From Atopsyche davidsoni (lineage: Eukaryota > Arthropoda > Insecta > Trichoptera > Hydrobiosidae), in contig JAILWY010000004.1 of the NCBI GenBank assembly GCA_022113835.1, positions 1,429,501 through 1,493,500 on the forward strand: a DNA stretch of 64,000 bases, given 5' to 3'. The position numbers and the translations under genes were made by a program. The notes beneath the pieces are model-generated. The model saw nothing but the letters and a program-made list of their open reading frames with translations, was not told where the DNA came from and searched no databases. This document shows positions 45,020-58,400 of this stretch, one piece after another; the stretch's first letter is position 1; every line of letters begins with the position of its first letter.

Positions 45020-47981
45020 TTTGACGATTTCGTTGCAAACATCGGCCCGGTTGATACGTTCACAAGTACAATGGTTGCCAACTGTAGTAAACCTAAACTT
45101 AACACTAGTGATGACAATTTATTAACGAGATCATTTAAACAGTTCGATATTTATACAACTTGTCGAATTGGGACGATAATTACCAAACTTCCAGAATATC
45201 TTTGATATTTTATTTTCAGTTGTTGAGATATTTTTACTCTAATTAACTATATAAATATAAATGAAAACTTATTGGTTTGATAGGTTTTTTTTTTGCCTTG
45301 ACAGTGAAAGCTATTTGACTTAGTATTTTAAAATTTACGATAAGCATTTGACGAAGGTTTTTATAATCATTGAAACAATTCGTCAATATGTTATATCACA
45401 TAAATTCAGGTAATGGGTTTATTCTGACTGTAGACCTACAATGACTGCAAATTTACATAAAATTTTGATGATTTCTTGATTTTATTATAGCGTTTTTAAA
45501 ATTGTTTTAATGAAAATATTTTATCTTAATATCGATTTTTACTTTTGAAACTATATTTTTGACAAACACTAACTCAACACTAATGCCGATTTTTGTTTTA
45601 CCATTCCATGTAAATTACCTAAGTGGACCAAATAAAAAAACCCACTATGTAACTAATATTAAGAAAATCATCATAATTATTCATACCTAAAGCTTATTGT
45701 CAGGAATATTGACAACTAAATTTAAATGCTTTTATTTAATTTTAATGTATTAGTCGATATTTTTACAATAAAATTTACAACACTATAAAATTACACCCAG
45801 AGATATTTTGTAAATTTATCAAATCTGCAAGTCAGTTTAAAACTCTTTGTCTATGGTTTATTATGATTTTCTTCTTTCATCAATTTGGTAGTAAACTCAA
45901 AACTGACGTTTCATTTATGTTTTACTTCAGATCGGTTTCACATCAACAAAAGCTTATTTTTAAATCTCATTGATTTATAAATGAAAAGTCAAGCCTTCTG
46001 AGTGATTTTCTAGTCTGACGATGAAATAAATGTCGATAGTTGCCATAAATGTCACGCTTGTTCTCTTCTCGCTTAAGTTTTGTGAAATTATACACCTGGA
46101 ATAATTTCGACAATTTTTTTCTGATTAAAAACACGGACACTTTTGTACGTTTATTAAAAAACACCAAGGTAAGAAATTAATAGTGTATTTAATTTATATA
46201 TTTTAAAGTTTATTTTATCAGCTGAGTTTGCATAACAGCGCCATAGTCTGACGACTTGAATGACGTTACATATTTTTGTTGTTATTTTATGAATTTCACT
46301 GCGGACTTCCTCGATCCTTCCGATGATGTTTTTTTTTCGCTTTAGTTCATACTACTCCTCCGCAATTTAAATGCGTATTTTGGCATAGGTATGCTCTCTT
46401 ATTGTGACGCTGCACACTGCTGTCTATTTTTACTTGATACTTGGTTAGCTAGCTGCCTCCAGGTGTTTAGTGTGGTGTCAACTTTGCGAGTGCGTTCTGC
46501 GTCTGCACAAATCAATTATTTCAATAATAATTATTTACAACTTATAATTCATCATTTACCACGTTTTTTTTTTATTTCGTAACCCCACCTTTCCAGAACC
46601 TCTTGTTTTTCTTTACAACAGATGACATCACAATGACTTGGCAATTATTATTTTCTATCGAATTCTATATCAGATCAACTTAATTGAGGTAAAAACTTCT
46701 AGAAGTTTCTACATTTATAAAATAATAATGAAAACTATGTAATAGTGTAGATTTATATTTTACAAAATCATTTGAGGTCTCTATTTTTAGTTTCTAATCT
46801 AAAATAGCATAATATTATATAATGGCTATTTTCAGAACTAAATTTCTCTTATTGATTAGGCTAAAAATAGCATCTTTTTTCCAGGTATAAATTTGTTACT
46901 CATACATGTACTTAGGGAATTGTCTACTTGATTTTCAATTACTCTCTAAATCCTTATTTGTGGCATCTATTGATGTAACCATTAAATTTAAGCTATCTAT
47001 TAATTTGTTTAAATAAATCACATATTTTAATTTATCAAAATATAATTTCATAATCATAATAAAAATGTTTTAAGACTAATGATATCTTTCAAGATGGAGT
47101 AAATTTTATTGTCAACGAGTTTAAAGTGTGTCCTTTTTAAATATTTTGCATAGTTCAGAATCATTTTCATGTATTTATTAATCCTTTGCTTTAAATAATA
47201 ATATTTGTGCCACGACTGAACTTCCTTTGACAACTTAAAATAGTTTAAATATTTAATGAACAAATAATTTTAAGATCTCTGTGACAAGTTTGAATCATCA
47301 CTAAGTTTTAAAATTCAGAATCAATTGCACATTATCTTATAAAAAAAAAAATTATACGAAAACTACCAAGTATTTACAAATGTTTTTTTCTTTGTGTACC
47401 TTGAAGCACTATTCCTTGTACAATTTTTGTAACGTGAAGTTCTTTTTTTACTAATAGTTAAAAAAGCAAAGAAGTGTTATAATTTTGTGTAATTGATTCT
47501 GAAATTATTTAAATCTTTACTAAAAATATATATATATAAATACTAGATGTAAAGATTTAAATTTCAAATACATTGTGTAATATCTTATAAATTAACAGCA
47601 GTGTAATGTTTAATTTTATAAATAACACACCTTTAATAATCTTCTGGGACATTTGTGTCTTGAGAACGTTCAAGACTTGATTTGTTCACTCCCACGCAAA
47701 GTTGTATCGGCACGTGCGGGCAGTCCTAGCGAACTCTCACTGCTTAAATATTGCATAGCATTTGAGTCATTTCAAATTTCAAGATACACGTGAGAGGACC
47801 ACAAACCCAAGAACATTTCAGTGATTAGAAGTGCAGACGTATTCCAACCGATATTCGATAAATGATAATCCATACTGTCTAAAAATAAGCGCGGGTTGTT
47901 ATTTGTGTTTTTGTATTACTAAAGGTGTGGAGTTGGATATTAATAGTTGAATTGGTTTTTTTTCTTGTGCAAGCTGATACC
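45020..47981. promoter_or_regulatory. Divergent intergenic region between Npl4 and DESI1
   Basis: About 3 kb separating the start codons of two divergently transcribed genes, so it must hold both promoters unless untranslated exons lie elsewhere. AT-rich with no CpG island. A 66-codon minus-strand frame at 46167-45967, rich in Lys and Arg, has a possible donor (CCAG|GTGTAT) inside, but no recognised family. Confidence 0.5.
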
Positions 47982-50900
47982 ATGGAAGAGATAGGAGTCC
48001 CCGTCGATCTCTACATTTACGATCTCACCAAGGGTAAAGCCCGTATTTTGTCTTCATTGTTTTTAGGTATGAATTAACAAATTACTTACACTATTTTTTA
48101 TTTTACCCACAGAGTCACTAACTACAGTAAATCATTGCTATCGAATTGGTTTGATGTTTCAAAACGGTAAAGTTTTGCAGTGTTAATTTGTTTGGAATTT
48201 TTTTTAGCGAGTCAATGTTGTTAAATATAATATGAAAGGTTCATTTTTAAAGATATTTTTTTTTCAATGAAACAATGCTTTTATAAACAACAAATAAAAA
48301 TATTTACTGTAAATTGAAATAAATTCAAGTAGTCAATAATAAATATAAATAATTTTCACCTATTTGGAAAGAATAATTTAATAAATGTCATATTTACGAT
48401 GACCAGTGACCATTTAAAAATAAATATTAAATTAATAAAAATAACACATTTATGTTGCTGGCTCAAACTATAACTGGTCACATAAAGGGTTATATACATT
48501 AAATTTTCTGAGGAAAATTTGATTGATTGTAGGGGAATCGTAATCGGTTCCTTAACTTTTATTGATTGTTCAATTTTTCTTTAATTATAAAGCAGCCAAT
48601 TTCAAATGCGTACACTCAAAACTGGCATACTTAATTATTTGTTGGGGCGTTTTAAAAGAGCTCAGTAAATTATACGACCTTTAAAAAAAAAACCTGCACA
48701 ACTCAATTTTACGATTATATATAAAATGCCAGTCTTTTACAAACAGTCAATAGTCTAGTTTATACCTCAATTACAGTGATATTATATATGTTAGTGACTC
48801 TTCTCTATAAAGTGATGTTCTTTTTTTTCAACAGCATGCTTTTGTTTTATTTATTTTTATTTTTTGAATGACGTAAACAATGGAGTCAAACTGAGTGATA
48901 TATATTCAATACAAACAATGCTTTGATTTTATACATAGGTACTTTCCTTTGAAAAGTTGAATGTGAAATAATAATTACGATCAATAAAAACGGCATATTA
49001 AAATATTCTTTATATTATACGTTTTTATTATTATATCTAATACAGCTAAGCATAAACTAATGAGTTAAAATAAAGTTGGTTATATAATATTGTATCTTAG
49101 GTTAGGTAATTTTAACTAAAGTCATAATATTTGTTATTTTTATTTTATTATTTTAGTTATATGTAAACTAATTTTGTTAATTTCTTTATATGAACCAACA
49201 AAACCTATATTTAAACATATTGCGAGTTTCACTGGTAGTTAAGCTAAAGCTAGAGTTTCATTAATACTATATCAGATTTATTTATTAATTGATAATAACT
49301 AGTTAAAAAAATAATGTTGTTTGATAGGTTGTAAATTACTGGTGATGTTTTAAATTACACTTCAAACGTCAATAATTATAGAATATAAAATAGACAGTGT
49401 AATTTGTCTGCAATTTCAATAAAATCCCTATAATATTCTAAGTTAGTAAAATACATGTGACAGTATGGACAAGACAGGCGTGTATATTATGGAATAAATT
49501 TATTGACTCCAGTCTTGTTATGATATAAGTAGGTCTGTATATATTATATTAAAGATCTTTATTTCTATTAGATATTTATAATGAAAGGTTAGAAAAAATG
49601 TAATAAACTATACAAATCCCTTGAACTTATCTATGTTATATATTGGTTTTATCTGTAATACTTTATATTTAAATAAAAAAAATGAATAGCCAAACAGCTA
49701 GGAGGTTACATTTTTGTTTTTGAGCACTGTTGCTTTTAACTTTTTGAGCACTGTTGCGTCTTCGGACTAAATATGAAGTAATACATATTAAACCAGTCTG
49801 TGGTAGTTTCTGGCTACCAGTCGCCAAGCTAGTCTTTGGCTTTACCTACGGTGGATTTGAGGATTTATTTAGAGTGTTTTCGTTTGGACCCGGGACGTAT
49901 AAACTCAATAAAAAAATATCAAATTTACATAACACGATTATGAAAGTACCTATGTTTTAATTTTAAAGCTGGTTTTATTTATGAAGTAAAATTTCATATT
50001 ATTTAACATATAAATATATATCTAAAAAATACTTAGCTGCAAAAGTTATTCAGTGGCAGTTAAGTCATTTCCGCTTTCTAGTGCGGATATATTTATATAT
50101 GCATATCTATACACGAAGTCATGTCTCCCACTGGCAGGAGAGGTGTATTTATAGCCGGTTTCACGTTGAGACGTTTGTGATAAGCGACAGAGTATTTTGG
50201 TGACTCTCAGGTTATTTTTGATTCCGCAGAAGCGCACAATCAAGCTCCCGTGCGCGCTCCACACTTGTTTACTTCAGCCATACGCCACTAAACACCTCAC
50301 CCAAAACACTCACGCTGGCACTGCTATGTTGTTAGATGCATTTTACACTGTTTTTGCTATGCATTGTTCAGTTACAATTTAAGCTTTACATGGTGTCTTG
50401 AATGTCACGATATCGCCTTAAAGGAGTGATTGAGCATGTGTTTTTTATGTTTTGATTTTGTTTTAACGAATAAATGAAAAAAAATCTAAATAAAAAAAAT
50501 ATTCACTCTAATATCATTTCTATAAAAAATAAATGTAAAATATACGTATCGTATCTTTCTTTGAAAATATTAAGCAAGACACCAGATAAAATATATTTTT
50601 TTAAACTGAAAGAATTTTCTATTTTTTAAAATTAATTTATGTTATTTTTTGTTACGGTTCGAATCCCATCTGTATTCTGAATTTTTTTCTAAGATACACT
50701 TTCCCTAATTCTCATTCCTGTATATATATATATATTTTTAACAAAAGTAAAAATTTTGTCTTCGAACATTATTGAATTGATTGATACTCACATCAAGTAA
50801 ATTGATAATGTTGATAGATGTAAAACTTACTGTTGTTAGGAGTACAAATATTTTTAAATTGCTTTCTTGGGTGCCGAGTCGTATCTATTTATGATTTATT

Positions 50901-51942
50901 GTGTGACACTTCACTATTTAAGAAAATGGTTTTAATATTAGTACTTCATGGATAAATAATTACAAATAGAATCGACTTAAAATCCAAAAAAATAATTCAA
51001 AGCCATATCTTACTACAAATTTCACCTACATTGATTTTAAAAAATCTCAAATAATAATGTAAACAAGGGAGAAAGTATTTTACTTCTAATTCACACGGGA
51101 ACATTAAAATAATTTTAATTTGTCAGTATTACAAATATCTGTTAGTATTTAATTGTCAAAATATATCAAATTTCATTGGAAGCTTGTTTTTATTTGAATA
51201 CAAACATTTTTTCAATTCATTATTCTTTGTTTATTTACTTATATTTTAAACATTTTTTGGTCTCCTCCAGTTAAATGGTGTGCTGTGAGTTTAAAATCTA
51301 ACTAAGCAGTTTTATTCATTGAAGAGAAAAAGAATAATACCTCAGCTGCTATTGAGATCCCTGACCAGAGTACATTGTGAGACTTAGGAATGGTACTTTG
51401 AGTTGATAAAGATTTGATGCTCACACAATTTCTGGTTGACTGCTTTACAGCCGACAACGAGCTCAGAAGTGAAGCTTTTTAATAAAGCTTATAAAAAATA
51501 TGAAAATTACTTGTGTATTAAGAAAAATTATCTAGAATGTCAACATGAGTATTGTTATTATTCTGGTGTAAATTTAAATTAAAAGTGATAAAAAATAACT
51601 AAATTTATGTTTTAATGGCTTAAAAGATACTTTGGGGTAAGAAATGCTTTATAAGACAGCACACCATTGATATGTGCGTAGTGTATTTTATCCAACTATT
51701 TGACCAAAGAAAATCTGATATAGACTGAATCAAGTATAAATAAACAAATGAAGAAAAGTAAATCTAAAAATGTTTGTCTTATAACAATAAGTTGTTTTTC
51801 ATGCTATAAGGAATATATCAATGTTTATTTTACAAGGGATTATTTTTTAGGACACCAAGTGGATGGTATATGGCACACGTCTATTGTGGCATACGGTCGT
51901 GAATATTTTTTTGGAGCTGGTGGCATCCAGAGCTGCAATCCG
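47982..51942 (+). CDS. DESI1: DESI1, PPPDE-family deSUMOylating isopeptidase (5' two exons only)
   Basis: Cysteine isopeptidase of the PPPDE/DeSI family that removes SUMO from selected proteins in cytoplasm and nucleus. Exon 1, 47982-48066, encodes [20 protein letters not shown] and on to FLG. Exon 2, 51851-51942, encodes [20 protein letters not shown] and on to GIQSCNP. Donor GTATGA and acceptor TTTTTTAG agree in phase. The family's catalytic His is H37 in WHTSIV; the catalytic Cys (HNCNTF motif) is in a later exon not found up to 64 kb. Exon 2 ends in phase 0 at GTGAGT. A second donor-like site within exon 1 (48033|GTAAAG) would also preserve frame but drop 11 conserved codons. Start chosen because vertebrate DESI1 has similar short residues before the VxLYVYDLSKG motif. 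Confidence 0.9.
48067..51850. other. DESI1 intron 1
   Basis: AT-rich, 3.8 kb. It includes a 68-codon frame at 49754-49960 without recognisable domain and a T-arm/B-box-like SINE tail near 50650. No further exon is needed by phase or homology. Confidence 0.7.
50640..50715 (+). repeat. SINE remnant with B-box and TA tail
   Basis: ACGGTTCGAATCCCATCTG is a perfect RNA polymerase III B-box context. It is followed by a T-rich stretch and a short TA repeat. No tRNA cloverleaf upstream. Confidence 0.45.
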
Positions 51943-54900
51943 GTGAGTCTTAGTTTTAATATTTAATCAAAAACTAACGTCTGATTAATCGAAAGTTGTG
52001 TTTAATGTTGCAAAGCTTTTTAATGTTTAAGCTTGCTCTTGGTCGAGAGACCTAAAACATGTGGACAAGGTGAAACCCAAAAAAATCTATAAAATGTATT
52101 TTTATTTCGAAATGTTACAAATTTATTTCATAACTATTGAGTACCAGTGTCCTTTTTATAGTGATTCAATTTTTCAATAAATTACCTATTTTTTCTATTT
52201 GTTTTTATTTTCATAAATCCTAAAAATGAAAGTGCATTAATTAAATAAATATTATTTTACAATATCAGAAAAAAATAAATGAAATGTCCAGTCTCCTTTT
52301 TAGAGGATATTGTGACTTGAGACACCTTATATAAGTGATCATCATCTGTCAAGAGATTTTAAATATATCAATAGAGCCAACCTTGCCGTTGGACCGGCAT
52401 GAACTTTGGGTGTCCAATATTAGACAGTCACCTTATCCACGCTGCTAATTCTTCAATTGAAACCTCTCTTGAGTTACCGACCTCCGGACTGCGACCTTGT
52501 GTGACCTCGTGGCACCAGAAATACATTAAAACCTCAATAATTTTTTGGAGACCTATGATTTTTTAAATCTGTTAAAAGTATTGATTTCTAACTTGATTAT
52601 TTTTTTTACAGTATTATTTTATATAATCGATCCACATGGAAAAATGTAAAATTAACCTTATAATTTGCTTTCAAGATACAGGTGGAATTTAAACCTCCAC
52701 TTCCTAACCTATCTACAAAGCTGACCACCATGACTATGAAAGTGTAATTTCAAGTATTTTTCTCACTGTCTTATGTGTAAAACATTTATCTATAAGCATG
52801 AAAGTGATTGCATATTTGACTGAATAAAACAATTAAATGCCCATGACATGAGTATTTGTCATCTTTTTATTTTATGGTTTTATTTGAACGGAAAGTATTC
52901 ATCATGGGTGATGTATATATGAATAGTCCAAATATCATTTAATAAAAATAAATAAATAGTTTAAATATAGATTTGTTATGTGTTAGATAATTAATAATAA
53001 ACGTAATTATAAACATTATGTAATCCATTGTTGCCAATCTGACAGCACCGTCATCAGAAATAGAATAGAATAATCCACTTTCTGAATTTGTTACCCGTCA
53101 CTGTGGAAATAGACTCAATAGTGTTGCTTATTTAAAAGAAGTCGTGCATTCCTCGGCTTACCTTGCCTTCGGAACTTAAAAATAATATGTATTTAGCAAG
53201 TTAAATGGCTTTACCTTAACCCACTGAGCGAAAGCAATTTTTGTATAACCTTGAACACTTATAAGTTGAAAGAAAAAAAAACAAAAAAACTCAGCTTTTC
53301 CTGTCCTTCAGTTGACAGCCATGACTGACGCAACGCAAATGATTCTTATTTTAAATATATCAATTTCTCCACCAATGTGGTAGCACTGCAGATTTGACAG
53401 CAGAATGCAATATATTTAAATGATAATATTTTTAAATAATATAATATTTATCAAATATCTTACCCAATAGTTTAATTTTGATATTTTAATTATGACTGTT
53501 TTTATATAAATAAAAAAAAAGTAAATCAAACGATTTACTTCTCTCATGGCGGTTTGACTAATTATCCCTTGTGGGTGATCATGAAATAGTATAAAATGTG
53601 AACATTTATTTACTATACCATTATTATGATTGACGGACGGGTGAATTTTGATAATTGTAATATATGTAAATGGTGAGATTTTAAATTATTTCACAGATGG
53701 TTTTTTGTGTTTGCACAGTGGTATCAATCACCCTAAATAAAATAAAAATATTGTTTTTATTTATAGTATTAACAAAGGTGTGTGTTATTGCATATTAGTG
53801 TTATTCCAATTTATAACACTATAGTAAATTAGACTATATAAATCTGTATATGGGAATATCAATAACGAGATTATCTCCGAAGACTGCCAGTTTGTAAATA
53901 TTTTTAAACCATGTTAATTTTTCTGTAAATCTGTAATGTTTTACTCTTGCTCTAGTAGCTTTTTTAAAAATATTATGTCTCACAGCTCGAACAGTGGCAG
54001 GGCGCAATTTATTTTCTCACATTTAGCATTGTACCAGATTTTTTTTTAACTAGAGCAATTATTTCAATTATATTTTGTTTCTGTCATCCTCTGCTAATTC
54101 AAAGAAATCTCTTTAAATAAATCTCACTTTCTTAACCTTCAAAACAGGAACTATCTATATTTTCTTGGAAAGCCATCTTTGGTTTTTTTATTTGTAACGA
54201 AACAATTCTTTTAACTGCCAAACTCGCTTCCTGGAAACCAAACACAAACTCTCTCGAAGGCATAAATACTGTTATATTGTGGAATGAAATTGGACCATAT
54301 CCAAAGACATGTATTTTTACTAGCATTTTCTTTGCTGTATACAAAAAATAAAATAAGCCCTTATAAAATTTTCCTTCCATAATTTTTTTTAAAGATTATA
54401 TAAAAATTTAAATTTGCGATTACGTCATATTTTTTTTGTGTATTATCAAGTAAATATTGTAATGTTTTTTATATATTTTAAAACGCTATCAAAAATAATA
54501 TTTTAGAAAAAAATTGGCTGAACGCTCCGACACTTCGTGCAAGCTATGCTTTTGAGTAATATATTTAGTTTTAATCTGAAGCGTTTCAAAATAACCAGCG
54601 CGAAATTCTTAAATTCCAAAATAAATCACGTCCAGCCGCTTGTATCGGGATTTGATAAACGGCACAATATGCGGCAAGTTGAATGTCGGGTCATGATCAC
54701 TCGCCCCGCTAATGACTCTCCGCCCCCTCGCCCGCTCTGCCAAATACTCGAGAAGACCTCACTCTGGCGATGTGTTCTTGTGTAACTGACAGCTATAGTC
54801 ATATTGGAAAATTGGTTATTTTAAAGTAATACACACTCCTTGGGTATTACATTTTAATAACTCAATTGTTTTTACCATTACAGTTCTTTAACATAGCAAA

Positions 54901-57900
54901 AAAAATTATATTTAAATCTGCGACCGAATTCTCAGTGTTAATTTGAGGGTTGTTTATCTAAAAAATATTATTAGCACAGTAAAAATATAGATATTTGAAA
55001 AATATTCTTCCTAATAGGATATAGTTTTTAAAAAAATATTTTTCAACCAAAAATATATTTTTTTAATGATTACTCTGAATTACTTATATGATATAATTTT
55101 ATTTAAAGCTACAATTGATAAAATACTGTCTTAATAATGATTTTTAATGGTTTAAAAAATATTTATTTCTATGAAAACAAAGATTGCAAAGCATTTAAAT
55201 TTCACCATAGATTTAATCTAAGAGTTCATAAAAATAATAATATAAATAAAATATTTTCTTGAATGTCAGGAGCCTCAGACTTTTGGCTAAAACAATTCAA
55301 TTTGTCAAGTTGACAGTAAGTGAAGTCATATTCGTAGGCGTGTTACTAAAGAAACACGTTTGCATGTCAGTATATTAATTCTTTTATCAAATAAGGAAGC
55401 AAGTCTGGCAATTTTGTGAGCCAAATTACACAACTTTCCAAAATAGACGGAGACGGCGTGCTCGTGGTACGTATCTCTGGCGGGTAATTGCATTAAAGAG
55501 ATTGAATGCTGTTTTGCCCACACTGTATATTTTGGAATAATATGTGTGTAAGAGATATGTTTTTTATTACTGCTCGTATTAGATTCAATAAACTTATCGA
55601 GACCTAAGCTACGTCCCTGGCTATAAATAGATTCTAACACAATTTGTTAAATATATGGGGCCCCGTCTATTGTTTGAGACTATAAAATTCTATGGTCTGA
55701 GACAATGTCTTTTGATTTTTACAACATTTTTAAATAGTATTTTAAATGTACTTATATTTATTAAGACTACAATTAATTGGTTTATTAAATGAAAATCAGT
55801 GTTATACAGTCTAGCCCGATACTTTTAAATGAACAATTTATTTGATGGTCAGATCTTTACTGGATGTTCATTTACATTCAGTTATTGTGTGTGACCGCAC
55901 CGCTATATATATATTTTGATTTGTAAGAACTATAGAACTATCACATAACAGTTAACTACCTCCATAAATATTATTTTGACAAATAATATATTTAAGCAAC
56001 TAAGCACCGGTCATTTGCATCGCGTTTAAACAGATGAATGTTGATCCCGAAACAAAATCCCTGTTTCTCGCAGAGCTTGGCTGCAGACAGTTTGCCTGAA
56101 GCAGAAAGTCATAACATGACATGTCAAGGATGATTTATGCGACTGACTTTGGGATATTACTTGCTCCAAACCTGTACGGCGCATTTAACACAAGGAGTTT
56201 TCTTTATATTTAGTTGACGAGTCATAAGACAATATGTAAATATATCTATATTTCTATCGAAATATAGATGTCAAAGTTTTTGAGCAAGCACAAGTAAGAA
56301 CACATGTAAGAGTGTAATAAATTATTGTTATATTTAAGCCACATAATGCCTTTGGAATTAGATCCAAGGCTAATTTCGTCGTCTCCATTTGCAAAGCATT
56401 GAAATGTCTAACTTCCTGTTTATAAAACTGTAATTTGAAATCACTGAATATAAATAATCTCATTGTGACTATTTATACTTTCTCTGTCTCTGGCTAGAAA
56501 GCTAGCGTCGTGGGGTCCAGACAAACGATAAAGCATCGCTTGCCTTAAAGTATCTTTTGAACATGTTTTAGTTGTTGAATACTATTTAATATTTATTTTA
56601 CATGCACCAAAGCAGATGAACCTGATTTTTGATCAAAGATTTCCAACAGTACTTTTTTATTGTATTTAATAATCGTACTTAATTCCGAGTACTTAGTTAC
56701 ATGTAACAATGAAAGACGACCTTGTTTATCGGTTGGGTTCTGGACTGCGTCAGAGGCATATAGTTTACTGCTTTATTTTTCTCGGGTATCTTTGCTCTTT
56801 CATCAGGAGGCGAGTGGGAGGATTCTACAAAATTCCTGACATCGGAATAGAGAGTTTCCGATGGATACAGGAAAAACCGTAGGAGATTTATGCGTTTGTA
56901 TGATTTTAATGTAATATGTATTTTTTCTGTAATATTAATCGTATTAATCTTTATACTATAAGAAAGCAGCAGTCAATTGTTTAATTTGTAATACTCCATA
57001 TTTAAGCAACTTTTTTAAAAAGCTTTCGCCTTTTGAGTGGCAAAGCCGTTAAACTGAAAGCACTTAATATATAGTGATCTCCTAAACATTTGGCTATTTA
57101 TATTTGTTGTTTGCAGTTAATTCCTTTTTAAATTGTGATGACCTTGTGTTGTATTGAGTTTAACCATGTAACCGTGGAGTTTTAGGTTTAAATCTAAGGT
57201 AGAAAATATGTTTTCTTGGTGTAGGCTAGAACAATACGGGAGATTTCCATTATTAAAAGCATAACAGGAAATAAAAAAAAATCCAGAGTAACTATCAGGG
57301 GGAGAAGAAAATATATTAAATAAGTAAATAACGAAAAGCTTTAGTCAATAATAAGTTTTCATATTATTAATTCATAAGCCAAAAATCTCATTCGTTGTCA
57401 AGTTGATAAATAATATTAAAATACGTTTCCGTAAACGTTTACTTCTGCCATATTTTTCATAGTCAAAAAGTGACATTAACTCAAAAGGATATTGTCCTCA
57501 TATCGAAGCCTATATATGTTGTATGTCAAAATATTGAACAAATATGTGTGATGAACTGTAAACATGTTTTCCCAAGATTCTAAATAAGCTGTCGCTTTAT
57601 TTTTGTTGCTGGCAAGAAGTTTAATTTTTGAACTTTTCATTTTAACATTAGACAGGACACTTTACTGTAGTGTGTTTTTAAATAAATGTGTAAAATTGAA
57701 GAAATCATAAATGTTTGTTTTCATGATTCTCGAATATTCAATAATTTGATATTGCATAATAAAATGTTTTTGGATAAACGATACGATGAAAAGAATTCTT
57801 GCTTAGTTATGGGCCATAATGAAGAAAACGATATCCAGGAGATGTAGGTACGAATCCTACCTGTGTTTCAAAGTAAAATTAAAAGGATATCTTTCTTACA

Positions 57901-58190
57901 TGTGTGTAATGTTTGCTCTATAAGAGTGTACCATTAAAAGCATGTTAATGAAAAAATTGCGGATCTATTGTTTATTCAATCATTTATATTAATTAAATAC
58001 ATGAATTGTTCTCATCGTATCAAACGAAAATGCGTATTTATTTGTATTGAGTGCAAATAGAATAAGTACTTTATGAATATTTTCACCTTTTGTCGTAAAT
58101 TTGGCAATAATCCGACAGCGCAAGTGTAAAACAGAATTGTTTTTGAGTTCTGGCAACAAACGAAGTTGTATTTGCATAAACTTTAAACCC
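51943..58190. other. DESI1 downstream intron (first part), no gene recognised
   Basis: AT-rich. It should contain or precede the remaining DESI1 exons, which I did not find. A GC-richer patch lies at 54590-54790, and a 104-codon minus-strand frame at 55640-55326 has no recognisable domain. A tRNA T-arm-like sequence occurs near 57850. Confidence 0.5.
57825..57880 (+). repeat. tRNA T-arm-like SINE remnant
   Basis: GTAGGTACGAATCCTAC (within 57844-57864) can pair as a perfect 5-bp T-stem around a 7-base loop, as in tRNA. No other arms fold, so a SINE remnant is more likely than a gene. Confidence 0.4.
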
Positions 58191-58194
58191 GCGA

Positions 58195-58400
58195 GGTGAA
58201 TGCATGGCTTGGCAGCAGGTCAGCGTGCTATATCGGGCGCTGCGCACGCTGGCCGCAGCGGAGTTGCACGTGTTTATTTTGTTTTACGTCATGAATGCGG
58301 GTCTCTTCCGCACTGGTGCATTCCGCGCGGGGTATTGGGGTTATTTTCCTGTGCAACGCGTGGTCTAATTGGATTATGCCTACATGCGAGACGTTAACCT
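58195..58400 (+). other. GC-rich island with a 54-codon open frame
   Basis: CpG-rich block in AT-rich intron. The frame 58204-58368 starts MAWQQVSVLYRALRTLAAAE and ends GYFPVQRVV, with a hydrophobic centre that could be a membrane segment. The two other + strand frames are open across much of the same block, so coding status is unclear. A CACGTG E-box lies at about 58266-58271 and a TTTTACGTCA half-CRE downstream. It could be a small gene, an exon of an unrecognised gene or a regulatory element. Confidence 0.3.

Noticed and set aside
45967..46167. Basic 66-codon minus-strand frame between Npl4 and DESI1
   Set aside because: No family recognised, no convincing start context, and an internal donor-like site without an acceptor. 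Left as undecided non-coding.
55326..55640. 104-codon minus-strand frame
   Set aside because: No domain, no splice or promoter signal, within a long AT-rich region; could be chance.
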